DNA of 64,000 nt from Aotearoamyces nothofagi (taxonomy: Eukaryota > Ascomycota > Leotiomycetes > Leotiales > Tympanidaceae). Below the pieces are notes generated by a model. That model made no database searches. It was given only the letters and a program-made list of their open reading frames with translations, and had not been told where the DNA came from. The stretch lies in NCBI GenBank assembly GCA_015345905.1, contig JADDTR010000019.1, forward strand, positions 434,001-498,000. Direction: 5' to 3'. Made by a program: the position numbers and the translations under genes. Position 1 is the stretch's first letter. The number at the start of each line of letters is the position of its first letter. Positions 20,826 through 31,705 of this stretch are shown here, in pieces.

Positions 20826-23733
20826 ATGGCTTCTTCGCGTATTTTCGTGAAGGGTTTACCCCCTACGATCTCAGAGGCCGAATTCAAGAGCCATTTTTCT
20901 GCGAGGCAGGCCATCACAGATGCAAAATTAATTCCTCACAGGAGGATTGGCTATGTCGGATACAAGACCCCTCAAGATGCTGAGGATGCAGTCAAGTACT
21001 TCAACAAGTCGTTTATACGCATGTCAAGGGTTGGAGTGGAAATTGCTAGACCGGTATGTTTATATTTTTATTCCGTGCTCCAGTTGAAATGATGAACAAC
21101 ATGACGTTATACCCAGCTCACTCAGATGCACAAGTTGCAAATGCTGCGAACACGTATCTACTTTCTGATCACTAAACATCCACTACACAGTGTTATGCAC
21201 AAATAAATAGCCGATACTGATTGTTTATAGATTTCTGACTCGACGTTACCGCCGTCAAGGAAAGAACAGAGAGAGCATGCAAAGGATGTACAAAGATCAA
21301 AGGAGGCTGCGAAAGCTGTGAAGGATGCGAGCATCACTAGCAATCCAGCCTTGAAGAGAAAACACAATGAAGTGGATGAAACCGACCCCAAACTGCAAGA
21401 ATTTCTCGAAATAATGCAGCCATCTTCGAAGTCAAAGACCTGGGGAGCACAGGATCAGAGTATGGATGAGCCACCAACCAAGATGCAAGCTATCGAACTA
21501 CCGGAGGCTGAGAGTGATGGTGAATACGAAGCCGTGCCCAAGAAAGCCCGAAAGGAACATACTTCGCTGAAGCCAGTTTCAATGCCATCTGCTCCACCTG
21601 TTGCTGCTGCCATACCAGAATTAATCGAGGCTACTGATGAGCACGAGCCGATAGAGGTAAACACTACTACAGTTGTGCCTGTACTTGGCCCAGATGCTAC
21701 AGATGATGACTGGCTCCGATCCCGCACAAATAGGTTGCTTGACTTGGTCGTCCCGCGCGAGGTCCCTGACATCGTAGCTCCTCAATTGACAGTGACGAAT
21801 GAGCGACCTGAGGTCCAAGAGGAGGACACAGCGGTCGACAAAGGCATCCAAACAGAGGTCGAGCCTGCACAGGAAGATAACTTAGAAGATAAAGACCTGC
21901 TAGAAGTGACTGATGCAACTATGGATGCTATTCGGTCTAATGGGCGACTGTTTGTCCGAAACCTCCCGTACACCGCATCTGAAGACGAGCTACGACAGCA
22001 TTTTCAGCCATATGGTTCTCTAGAAGAGGTCAGTTTCTTCTCTTTTTCTTTCTCTTTGCTTTTATGATGAATATCCAGATAGGGACAGCTTATGCTCTCA
22101 GAGCATGTGATGTGAACTGGACGAGAATTTTAGTAGATGCTTCGTATTTTCTGAAAGCCTTTTGTCAGCAATTGTTAATTTGGACAACTTTTCTTATATC
22201 CACTAACAATATCCGCTCATACAGGTTCACCTGCCACTCGATGCGTCAGGAACAAGTAAGGGATTCTTACTGGTGCAGTTCGAAGACCCAAACGCAGCCG
22301 TGGAGGCCTTTCATAATCTTGATGGTGAACCATTTCAAGGTCGATTACTGCACATCTTGCCAGCTGCCGCTAAGAGACAGAACAAGCTTGATGAATTTGA
22401 GATTGCAAAACTACCACTCAAAAAGCAGAAACAAATTAAGAAAAAAGCCGAAGCTGCAACAACAACTTTCAACTGGAACTCCCTATACATGAACCAAGAC
22501 GCTGTCAACTCGTCCATTGCAGAACGCCTTGGTATGTCAAAGTCCGAGCTTCTAGACCCGACTTCAGCAGATGCCGGTGTGAAACAAGCGATAGCGGAGA
22601 CATCCATTATACAGGAAACTAAAGCCTACTTTTCAAATAACGGTGTCGACTTAAACGCATTTAAAAGAAAGGAGCGAGGTGATACCGCTATTCTTGTTAA
22701 GAACTTCCCTTACGGTATGGCGATAGAGGAGCTCAGAAGACTGTTCGAAGAGTTTGGACAAGTCCTTCGAGTTCTGATGCCGCCGACCGGAACAATAGCC
22801 ATTGTAGAATTCGCACAAGCTCCGCAGGCTAGAGCCGCCTTTGCAAGCTTGGCTTATCGGCGGATGAAAGACTCAATACTCTTCCTTGAAAAGGCACCTA
22901 AGGACATATTTACGCATGCTAGCATCAATGATGTCACAGAGGTTTCAACCGGCCCATCTGCCGGTCAGCAGCCATCTGTCGATGCGAAGCCATCAGCTGC
23001 TGATCTTCTTGAGAGAGAAAGTGGCGAGAGAAGCGTGGATACGAGTACTCTATTCGTCCGAAATCTCAGCTTCAACACCACTAATGAGCGACTCACTGAA
23101 GTGTTCAAGCCACTGGATGGTTTCATGTCAGCCAGAGTCAACACTAAGACTGATCCAAAGAAGCCTGGTCAAGTCTTGAGCATGGGCTTTGGCTTCTTGG
23201 AGTTCAGAAGCAAGGCCCAAGCTCAAGCGGCCCTTTCCGCCATGGATGGATATAGTCTAGATGGTCATAAGCTGGTCATCAAGGCGTCACACAAAGGTCT
23301 TGATGCAGCAGAGGAACGTAGGAAGGAGGATAGGGCCAAGAAGTTGGCCGGAAAGCGTACGAAGATTATTATTAAAAATTTGCCTTTCGAGGCATCTAAG
23401 AAGGATGTACGCGCACTCTTCGGGACATATGGACAGCTCCGTTCGGTAAGAGTCCCAAAGAAGTTCGATAATTCTGCTCGAGGGTTTGCCTTTGCAGAGT
23501 TCGTAACGGCCCGTGAGGCGGAGAATGCACTAGAGGCTTTGAAGGACACCCATTTACTAGGACGTCGTCTTGTGATTGAATTTGCAAGCGAGGATCCTTT
23601 GGATGCAGAGCAAGAAATCGAGAAGATGCAGAAGAAGGTTGGAAAGCAGGTCAGCAAGGTTGCCTTACAAAAGTTGACTGGAGGAGGCCGCAAGAAATTT
23701 AATATCGAGGGTAATGATAATGAGGAAGATTAG
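20826..23733 (+). CDS. mrd1: Multiple RNA-binding domain protein MRD1 (RBM19 family)
   Basis: Exons 20826-21053, 21231-22028 and 22225-23733, with introns of 177 and 196 nt, give 844 aa. Five RRM domains are visible: RRM1 from residue 4 (RIFVKGLPPTISEAEF), RRM2 (RLFVRNLPYTASEDEL), RRM3 (AILVKNFPYGMAIEEL), RRM4 (TLFVRNLSFNTTNERL) and RRM5 (IIIKNLPFEASKKDV). The acidic Glu/Asp-rich linker between RRM1 and RRM2 is typical. In yeast, Mrd1 binds 35S pre-rRNA and is needed for early 18S cleavages. Both introns are two to three times longer than most in the window and carry box C/D snoRNA-like structures. RRM2 is split by intron 2. Confidence 0.95.
21082..21173 (+). ncRNA. Candidate box C/D snoRNA in MRD1 intron 1
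   Basis: Within the 177 nt intron: perfect C box ATGATGA (21089-21095), perfect D box CTGA (21165-21168), and a 5-bp terminal stem with one bulge pairing 21082-21087 with 21169-21173. A D'-like CTCA (21117-21120) follows the stretch TTATACCCAG. That stretch can pair (eight Watson-Crick plus two wobble pairs) with UUGGGUAUAG, which I recall from the conserved 25S segment UUUGGGUAUAGGGGCGAAAG. The fifth-base rule points to the third G of GGG, matching the G I recall as yeast Gm805 (guided by snR39b). The rRNA sequence and the yeast assignment are from memory. The C' box is weak. Confidence 0.55.
22058..22158 (+). ncRNA. Candidate box C/D snoRNA in MRD1 intron 2
   Basis: Within the 196 nt intron: perfect C box ATGATGA (22064-22070), perfect D box CTGA (22151-22154), and a 4-bp terminal stem GCTT/AAGC (22058-22061 with 22155-22158). 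A C'-like GTGATGT (22107-22113) is present, and a self-complementary TGCTCT-c-AGAGCA hairpin lies between D' and C'. The 12-mer AGATAGGGACAG (22077-22088), followed by a degenerate D' (CTTA), is fully complementary to CUGUCCCUAUCU. I recall that sequence from 25S rRNA (context CCCACUGUCCCUAUCUACUAUCUAGCG), which holds two uridines methylated in yeast (guides snR66 and snR78). Recollection, not a search. Confidence 0.6.
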
Positions 23734-24843
23734 TTGAAGGGGGTTTAAGCCTGGCCACTAAACTGCCGGAGTTTACTCTACAATACCTAGATAAATATTC
23801 AAATTTCAGCTGGCATGCGCGAGAGGGTGGCAAAGTTCTTGCCCCACCCCTTGCTCCAGCATTCGGCAAACGATACGATTATCTATCCCTACACAGATAT
23901 GAGCCTCAAAGAATATCATCACCATAAATCATAATCGAAAACAATATCTTTGATAAAGTCGCAAGTGAATCTGATTGAATTGTGTCACTTGACTTCGATG
24001 GGTTTAATATCCTTCGTGCATTGCCCCGCATTGTCGGAACGCTGAGAGCTCACCCCACCTCCGCCAAAGGGATGCTTATTGAAGGAGGGAGGCAGCCCCC
24101 TTGGGCTAAATATATCAAGGACAAACAATAAGCCAGATCTACTCGTAAGGAATTCTGATTTAAGGAACATTCCCATGCTTATTATAGCACGTGGTGGATC
24201 CAAGGAGGCTCGATCTTGTGCGGATCTGGACACAGCAAATTACTGCATGCCCAAGGCAGATGATACATTCTTCCAGAAAGTCATTGGTAGGTCGTTCCTC
24301 CATTTACAATAGCTTTCCTTGCTTCAATCACTCGCCATCGCACCACTTGATGGGCAAGAAAGTAAGCCGTTTGTCTCTCCCAGAGTGGTGTTCGCTATCG
24401 ATGTGAAGTCCAGTCGGAGAAACAGTGCAAGGTCTGGGCATATTGAGGGTGTATGCCTTGATCCGACCAATCCCATCACGGACGCCCTGCGTCCTGCTTG
24501 GTCCAAGGTATACAGATACGTGATGCTATGTACGCTTGGTGAACTTAGAAGACGATATGGGCTGAGCCTTATAAGTTCTGGCTACTCCTCTTTTCTCTTC
24601 TCATTCCCAGCTTGTTGACATTCCCTCCTTTAAAGCCAACTTGTGTTTTTCCTTTTGCAAAGCTCGACGCTGCCATTCCTTCAAACATTTCTTCCAACAA
24701 TCCTTAGCTCTTGGCTGGAGATTCATTCCTTTACCTCCAAACACAGCAAGTGTGAAGTTTTCAAAAGCATTCTCTTGAGCCGACGGTTCTTAGGAACGTA
24801 TAGTACAGAGCTGTGAAGCATTCTTGCCCCTAAAGTCTGACCG
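23734..24843. promoter_or_regulatory. ABAA upstream region
   Basis: 1.1 kb between the MRD1 stop and the ABAA start. The last 675 bp carry eight CATTCY words, all on the plus strand. Two BrlA-like words also fit MRAGGGR: AAAGGGA at 24066 and the reverse form CCCCTTG at 24097. No gene seen. Confidence 0.55.
24602..24824 (+). promoter_or_regulatory. Cluster of six AbaA-type response elements
   Basis: CATTCY, the published Aspergillus AbaA site, occurs at 24602, 24619, 24674, 24724, 24768 and 24819, all within 245 bp of the ABAA ATG and all in the same orientation. Two more lie at 24168 and 24266. By base frequencies about one site per 1 kb (both strands) would be expected. AbaA is known to regulate its own gene in Aspergillus, so autoregulation is the natural reading. 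Some may simply lie in the pyrimidine-rich 5' UTR. Confidence 0.55.
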
Positions 24844-27032
24844 ATGGCACATGATCGGCATATACTGCCCTCCAACTACCCTCCTCCACAGCATATGACG
24901 TTGGAGTCATCCAGACCAAGGCAACCTCTTACAGACTCTGCTGGTAACGCCCAATATAACACGCTGGCGTCGACGGGTATATACAATGATAATAAAGGCC
25001 TACAACCTCGTGTTGAGCATGCTCCACCAAGGTTCTCACTGCCAACTCTTCCTTCGCAGCCAGCTCAACCTCATCTAGCTACAGCATTAGAGCTTCGAAG
25101 GAACACCACAAGAAATCAACGATCACGACGGAGCCGTAACCCCATCGTTGAGTCTACTCACTATCAAGCATACCGTGCTCGACAGGTCAAGGATTCCGAG
25201 GGAGACCAAAAATGGCCCGCCGAACTCGAAGACTCGTTCTTGGATGGTATATAGCTTCCATCCCTTGTTGCTCTTTATCATGATGTTGATATTCTTTAGC
25301 TCTCCTAGATATTCCAAAGATGGGAAGACGGAAGTTCTCTCTCAATGGCAAACCCCACGGGCGGAATGAGTTGATCTCATTATACTTATGGATTGCCTAT
25401 TGCGAGTCCCTTCCTCCCGGAGTGCAACCTGACCACACAAAGCAAAGGTCAAGAAAACAAGTATCAAGTCACATCCAGGTGCTAAAGGGTTTCATGCGTG
25501 GTCACCCAGCATGTAAGTGCCACTCACTCCAGACTCTGCGTTCGACGTACTGATGTAGAATAGATGACCGTCTCTTCCCGTCGAGGGATGCACCAAAGAA
25601 TGGCTTCGAAGACTCATTCAAGAACGATCCCTGCCTTCGAGCACTCGCTCAGCATCGTTTACCACACAAGCGTTCGAATCAATATGACTTCGTCCCAACA
25701 ATGGCGGCTCAAGCACCGCGACACCCAATAAGGCCCAGCTATTTTGATATGTACATGACAGTACTCAAGCCAGGGGTAGAGTTCAGTGATATGAAGCCTG
25801 GAGACAATGACGGAGAGGGGAAATTTACCAACAGGGTACACAACTACTCAGAGTCACCACTTAGGTGTCTTGGTCGAGAGAACTTGGAAGCATTGCCCAA
25901 CTGGCGATCAAGATTTCCTCTCCTCGCACAAGCGCAAGCTGTCGGCGACCTAAAGTGTGATATCATTCACATGGAGACATCACTTGCTCTCCGAAACGGC
26001 AAGTCACCCGAGAAAGCTGAGCTCTGGGGACGTTTCGAGATCGTTATCCCAGGCAGCGACGATCTCCGCTCCAGTTGGAGATGCACACAAAGCCTACACA
26101 AGCCGTCCGACCTCTACGGGCCTCCAGAACGCGACGCACGCTTCGAAAACGTCAGCGTCATGCTAAGTGTGGATCGATACGAACCCGGCGTAGGCTCCTT
26201 TATGCGCGTCAACTTCCCCGCGAACTCCTGGGCATACGCACTCGGCAAGCTCTCAGACCTCCAGGAAGAGTTCGAAGACGCTGTGCGTGATGGCGCACCA
26301 TGTCCCACTCAAATGTCCGCGCGTCAATATATCGACCAGATCTCCATGTACCAAGAGCTCTTCTGCTCTGCCGGCCCCGGACAGCCCTGGAAGCGTAAAG
26401 CTATCATTGCATGGACATTCCGCAAAGCCAAGCCTGGAGAGAAAGGAGAGACGTCATGGAGATATCTCGAGCCCGCGCCGCCGCGCCGCGCCGTGTTCTC
26501 TCCACACCCTGGTCCCAGTCACGTGGTATCCGCTGCCATGGCCGAAAACTTCAACAATGTGTGGGCCGACCCGCCCAATCTACACCAGCTACAGCCACCG
26601 CCGCCTTACGACCCCCTAAACCTTAATGGCCTTACAACGCCGCCCCAGACAGCCGTGCTGCAGAGCCCGTACTCACAGTATGGGTACCCTAGTCAGGGAC
26701 AACATGATCTCGCTGGAGAGAATCTCAGCTTTATTTCTCATGACACCCAGGATAGCGAGTCGACACTCGTCGAACAGCAAAATAATAATCAGATGAACCA
26801 CTTCCTTGGCGGTGGGAATGTCGATCTTAATGATCCATATACCAACCACAACCAGAACCTGTGGGCGGCCCCGCCGGTTGAGAGCTTCGATAATGACCCA
26901 GCTTTCCTCGCCAACTATGGCAATGTGCCGCCGAACGGAGGGCCACCAGTCTGGGATGGAGGCGATGTTAAAAGCCATCAGGGATGGGTTGATAACGATC
27001 CCAACTATGTTCCCTATCAGACACGGGCTTAA
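24844..27032 (+). CDS. abaA: TEA/ATTS-domain conidiation regulator AbaA
   Basis: Exons 24844-25246, 25300-25512 and 25564-27032, with introns of 53 and 51 nt, give 694 aa. The TEA DNA-binding domain spans about residues 124-200: KWPAELEDSFLDALLDIPKM, then HGRNELISLYLWIAYC, then RKQVSSHIQVLKGF. The first junction lies inside the domain; the second directly follows it. The long C-terminal part resembles AbaA/Tec1 proteins (with SSWRCTQSLHKPSDLYGPPE and PANSWAYALGKLSDLQEEFE) and ends in a Pro/Asn/Gln-rich tail. AbaA acts between BrlA and WetA in conidium formation, controlling phialide development. The promoter bears clustered AbaA sites. Confidence 0.92.
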
Positions 27033-28268
27033 TGAGCTAGTCGATGTACCTAATTAGCTGGGGATGCCAACGGCCTGGAGTAATTGCTTGCTTGCTTAAT
27101 TAATGATCCAAAAAAGAAAAAAAGATTTCGATTCTTTCGAGGGATAGGATGGTCAGACTAGATTTAATGGTGTTGGAGTTGGCTTGTGCTTTTCTTATAT
27201 CACGATCGCTATGATTGTTGTTGGCGTCGCTTGGACGCGTATTCTCACGATGACGATGTATATGATATGATAACTCGGCTTCTATTTCTAATAAAGCCTT
27301 CATTGTGTTATAGTTTACATGTATGCTTTGGAAGTGCTCGTAACTAACTAGTGATAATACTGCTTGCCGTTCTCCTGCCAGATCTTTGATGGAAGGTGTG
27401 GGGAACTCCATCAGGCGATATTCTAGCACTGTAACGCTTAATCCATCCACAGAAATGATACCATGTGGTCGCCATTGGAACAAAAAGTGTCTCGACTTCA
27501 AAAAGCACCGTCCAGTATAAGATTCATTACTACCCAGGTGCTTTGAAAGAAATCAATAAATCAACAGAACTTATAATAATCATTATTCATTTATTGATTT
27601 GATTTTTTCGTTTTGATTCGCATATAAAAAATTCCGATTCAGCTTTCAAAATAAATTTAAACCAAACCATTTATCACCGATTCACCCTGTAGTATATCTT
27701 CCTGACAAGACGGTGTTAAGACCTTTGAAAGGCTACAAGATTAAACAACACGAGGAGTACAGCCAGAAGAAGCTCGATAAGGCGAAATACGAAGTACTGT
27801 GATATGCTGGCTGGGAATTAAAAGGTGCCGATAAAAAGGCCCCGTGATACTCGGGGGACGAGGCTGCAATTGAATAGAAACATATCACCAATAGACTATA
27901 GTTGATAGGGGATTTTATTATTTCTATAGTTTATCTGGTAGGATAGTACCTACACTCTATGTCTTATCTGCATAGAATCTTACTCCACCTATATTATACA
28001 TACAATAGAGAGCTTTATATACAAGCGACTCTCTGTTCGCCTGATGTGCTGAATTCTGTTGACGAGAGTTCAACCCATCCATCGAAATCGTAGATATCAT
28101 TTCGCGTTCTGCACTGAGACTGGATTCTTATGCCGTCAAATACTCAGACCTCTCGAAACTGCCAGTCTATGCAAAAACCCTTCCCTTTTAAGACGCCAAT
28201 GTACTCAAATTGATGGCCCCACTGTCTAGCGTACGTCTATAAATCTGTTGCTGTCATAATCTATCGGT
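27033..28268. other. Intergenic region with a possible coding relic
   Basis: 1.24 kb between ABAA and the phosphotransferase stop. 27540-28060 is AT-rich. About 27640-27890 contains a protein-like broken stretch, described separately. A frame on the minus strand at 27100-27501 lacks an ATG at its start and shows no known domain. Confidence 0.5.
27640..27890 (+). pseudogene. Short broken protein-like remnant, family unknown
   Basis: About 250 bp read in one frame as charged, protein-like sequence (for example YLPDKTVLRPLKGYKIKQ and YAGWELKGADKKAP), interrupted by a few breaks and surrounded by AT-rich DNA. No family is recognised. It could be a host gene fragment or the end of an old transposable element. 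No terminal repeats or second domain were found. Confidence 0.25.
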
Positions 28269-29772
28269 TTAGTCTACTCTTTTCCCCCTTGAGCTCCCAC
28301 CTAGTGTATCGGTGGCTTTCCCATTGGCGAGATTGACCTGGCCATTTGCGTTTGCTTTTGCAAGTCTGTTCTCTTGTTGCTTTTCGTAGGGAATTGTCAG
28401 GCAATTAATCCCCAGGTATTTACAGATGCTATCAACAACCAAGAATGCCCATCGGAAGTACACCACACACGCAAAGACAAAGTATGCTCTTAGGTACCAG
28501 AGTTCAACCTCGGGGCTCACGGCTATGAGACCTAGCAATGGAAGGTTGCCAATCACAGCTCCGCCAACGAGGGGCCATAGCATGACGGTCCAGTACGGGA
28601 ATGGTTGTCGCGTCAGATGCGCTAGGATAATTTTCGTTGTCATTCGGCCGAAGACGAAGGACATTGTGATGCCGAAGAGAACGAGGTGATTTTCCCTCAT
28701 TAAAGTCGAGTATGGGGAGAAAAGCCAGGCTGAAATCGAGAGAGTATAAACTAACATTGGTGTCCATTCAAGGAAGACAGGAAGGAGAGGAAGGTTGTCC
28801 CGCCGGCGTGCATTTATAACATTTAGTACGCAAAACGGTACATGGGCAACAAACATGGCGATGACAATAATGCTAACCCAGAGCTGGCGGAAAGTGTAAG
28901 AGCCTATGATTTCAAACGGACCGATGAAGTATTGTGCTCCCAGGTCGGATAGGGGTCGCGCGAAAATACCCGGTCCGTGGTAGCCAGCTATTATCATGAC
29001 AATACAGGCGATTATGAGGCCCTCCGTCGGTCCGTTAACGATACCTAAATAGAGGGTATGCGTGTGATAGGTCTCCCAGGTTGAAAAAAACATAGCAAGG
29101 CAGGGTATAAAGACGGTGAAGACTCCGGCGTGTGAGGTTCCGAGACCCATAGCAGCTGTCTCGCAGAGACTGGCCAAGGTACAATTGAGCGAATCGATAC
29201 CGTGGTCAAAGAGTTCACCAAGTCCACTCGATGTGCCTGTTCTTCGTGCTTGCTTGCCATCTACGTTGTCCAGTGTCGAGTACATCCATAACCCAAAGGC
29301 GAAGCTGTAGTAAACCCATGAAGGATCCTGTAGCAGGCAAGACCAGTCAGCGACCGGCAATACAAATTATTGACTCAAATACCGGGGGAACTGGCGCACC
29401 TGTCCATCCATGGTTGGCACACATATGACTAGGAGTAGCACATTGAATAATATGAAGAAGAACCCAAGCAGCGTTACCATATTTGGTGCGAGCCATAAGG
29501 GAAGGATGTTTACGAAGGCATTCCACTACGCCGCAGTCTTAGTATGGCTACTCTACCCGGCCAGAAGTTCGAACATACGTAGTGTTTAAGGATGTAATTT
29601 GAGACGAAGGATTTGTCGACGCTCGAGTATTTGTAAGACTTGAGATGGACCAGTGCCTCGTCGGAAATGCACTCCGCCACAGCGGTCTCTAAAATTACAG
29701 GAAACATTAGCCCACTGATTGTCCGAATGCTCAGGAACCTGAAGGTTGCAACGTACTCTTGCTTGGAGTCAT
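28269..29772 (-). CDS. Choline/ethanolamine phosphotransferase (CPT1/EPT1 family)
   Basis: Core exons are 29525-29400 and 29327-28269, joined to a first exon ending at 29579. The CDP-alcohol phosphotransferase signature is complete (DG..AR....G..D...D, beginning DGKQARRTGTSSG), followed by about seven more hydrophobic helices. The enzyme joins CDP-choline or CDP-ethanolamine to diacylglycerol in the ER/Golgi, the last step of the Kennedy pathway. The 5' end is uncertain. Splicing 29772-29757 to 29688 gives a start MTPSKKTAVAE; an unspliced alternative starts at the ATG at 29707 (MFPVILETAVAE). Both then read EALVHLKSYKYSSVDKSF. Length is about 437 aa. Confidence 0.9.
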
Positions 29773-30995
29773 TGCACACGTCGACGTGGTCAAAAGGGAT
29801 GCGGCTCGGAATGACGGTTCAGCTCTCCCACGATATTCGATATTGGATTCGCGAGTCGAATAAACGCGCGTGGTGGAAGGAAGGCTTAAAAGGCTAGGCT
29901 AGCAAATCCCGGCTTCGCCAATACCAGTGGAACGACGGGGACATCCCAGTGGGACGATGAGGGCTGTGCTGAACGGGAGCTGCTACTGAGGCATAGTTAT
30001 CCGTCGCGTTGAACGAACACTTGGCAAAGGACTCGGAAAAGGAGCCCTCCAGCGGGAAGTCGAGTCTAATGTTCTTGAATAAGGCAAGGTAATGAATGAG
30101 CTGGGCCCTCGGCCATGAAACATTTCGCTTTTCCCGCGGTTTCAAAAACTCGTCAGGAACACAATTTGGACCCTTGTTTTTCACGTCATATCTTCGACAC
30201 GTGAGCCGCTCGAATGGTGATGTCCTTTCGTGCATCGCGAGCGACGTCCAGCATACATCTCGTGTTAAATATCCTCATCCTCCAGCCTGGCCAGTCAACC
30301 AGTGCTCTTCCTCGCTTGTACGTACTAATTGCCGGCGTAGAAAGTGTCGGCACCAACACTAGGATTGAAGATTGGACAGAAGGGGCGTAGGCAAAAGCGA
30401 CAGGACACTTGGTTGAACTGCAACTGCAGTAAATGAATAAAATCCTCTTAGTCCGATATTGGTAAGAGCTTTTACATAAACTACACTCCCTCTTACAATG
30501 AGCTGTGAAAAGCATGAATTCTTCCTATAAGTACTGGTGACAGGTTCCTAATTCAATTAGAGCCTGTCACTGAGAGCGTCGTGCTGCTTTTGTCTATCCC
30601 TACGGACAAGAGGCCTCTGATAGTAACTGATGAGAGCCTCTTGTGCAGTTGTTAGCTTTGGACATCGCTCCTTAGTCTACGGCATATATCAAGTGCTTGT
30701 CTGTGAGTGCCGTCACGATCTAGCGGCGTGTTGGCGCTTTCAAATTATTGCTATGCTTACTCAGTGCATCCTCATGCTACACACTGTGCTATCTTCATAT
30801 TACTACTTCCTAGCAAACCCTTGTGACCTGCTCGAAAAGGACCTGAATAGACTTTGAAATAAACATATATTTCCTTCAAACGCCGTCGCTCAGAAAGGAG
30901 TATGCACCGCTAGAACGATAAGCAACTTGAATGCCAATGGAACGACGAGGGCCATGCAGACAAACCACATCCGATAAGATGCGTGTCTCTAAAGC
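29773..30995. other. Intergenic region, no gene recognised
   Basis: 1.22 kb between the phosphotransferase start and the stop of the GPI protein. An ATG-initiated minus-strand frame of 113 codons (30235-29894) has no recognisable domain or splice support. No repeats or RNA genes seen. Confidence 0.45.
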
Positions 30996-31705
30996 CTACA
31001 TCACCAAGGCAAAACCGGTGAACAGGCCAACGAAGACCACAGCAAGGCCGTAGCTTTGTCCAAGGTCTAGTGCGGCCTGAGCACTGCTGTCATTGTTAGA
31101 TGACCCCGCTGCAGTCGTTGCAGCCGAGCCGCCTAAGCCGGTATATATCACACCCGCAGATGTACTGCTGCCGCCTGTTGCGGTGGCAGCTGTGGTCGAG
31201 CTCGTGGTGGTATTAACTCTGATGGGGTTCTGTGCTCCGCAAGGATGGTCCTGGACACAAGAACTCGAACACGTATTATTGCCGCTACAACCGCCAACGC
31301 ATTGTTGAACCCATTCGGAGCAGATATAATATGGGAGGGTTTGGGAATATTGAGAAGCATTTGGCGAAAAGCCATTGCCGCAGACGCATGAGTAAGTCAG
31401 AGTGTCCTGTTTAGTCGTGAGTAGAATCCCATGTCCAAAACCCAAAGGTGCTTACAGGATCACAACTATTCTCAGCGGTTGTTCCTGATGATCCCGAAAG
31501 TTGGAGGCAAAGCAGAGGACAGGATGCAGTTTGAGATGTACACCAATTATCTATTGAAGGTCAGAACTCTTGACTTTAATCTAGCTAGCTTTGGTAGCAT
31601 CATACCTCGAGTGCCAATCGCCACTGAGCTTGGGTCAATAGTATAATCAGCACGGGCACTGATGAGCATGAGTGCGGCAGCAGCGGCGGCCTTTTTGAAC
31701 GGCAT
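30996..31705 (-). CDS. GPI-anchored Cys-rich surface protein (DUF7707-like)
   Basis: Exons 31705-31606, 31550-31456 and 31406-30996, with introns of 55 and 48 nt, give 201 aa. It has a signal peptide (MPFKKAAAAAALMLISARA). A compact Cys-rich domain of about 100 residues follows, with CTSQTASCPLLC, SCVCGNGFSPNASQYSQT and CVGGCSGNNTCSSSC. Then comes a Ser/Thr/Ala linker and a hydrophobic C-terminus (LAVVFVGLFTGFALVM) typical of a GPI signal. The Cys-rich pattern matches what I know of the fungal DUF7707 family, whose function is unknown. It should sit on the plasma membrane or cell wall. Divergent from YPT35. Confidence 0.83.

Noticed and set aside
27100-27501. 133-codon frame on the minus strand after ABAA
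   Set aside because: Does not begin with ATG, shows no domain and lies in the probable ABAA 3' UTR.
29894-30235. ATG-initiated 113-codon frame on the minus strand
   Set aside because: No known domain, signal or splice pattern; could be an orphan gene but cannot be supported from sequence alone.
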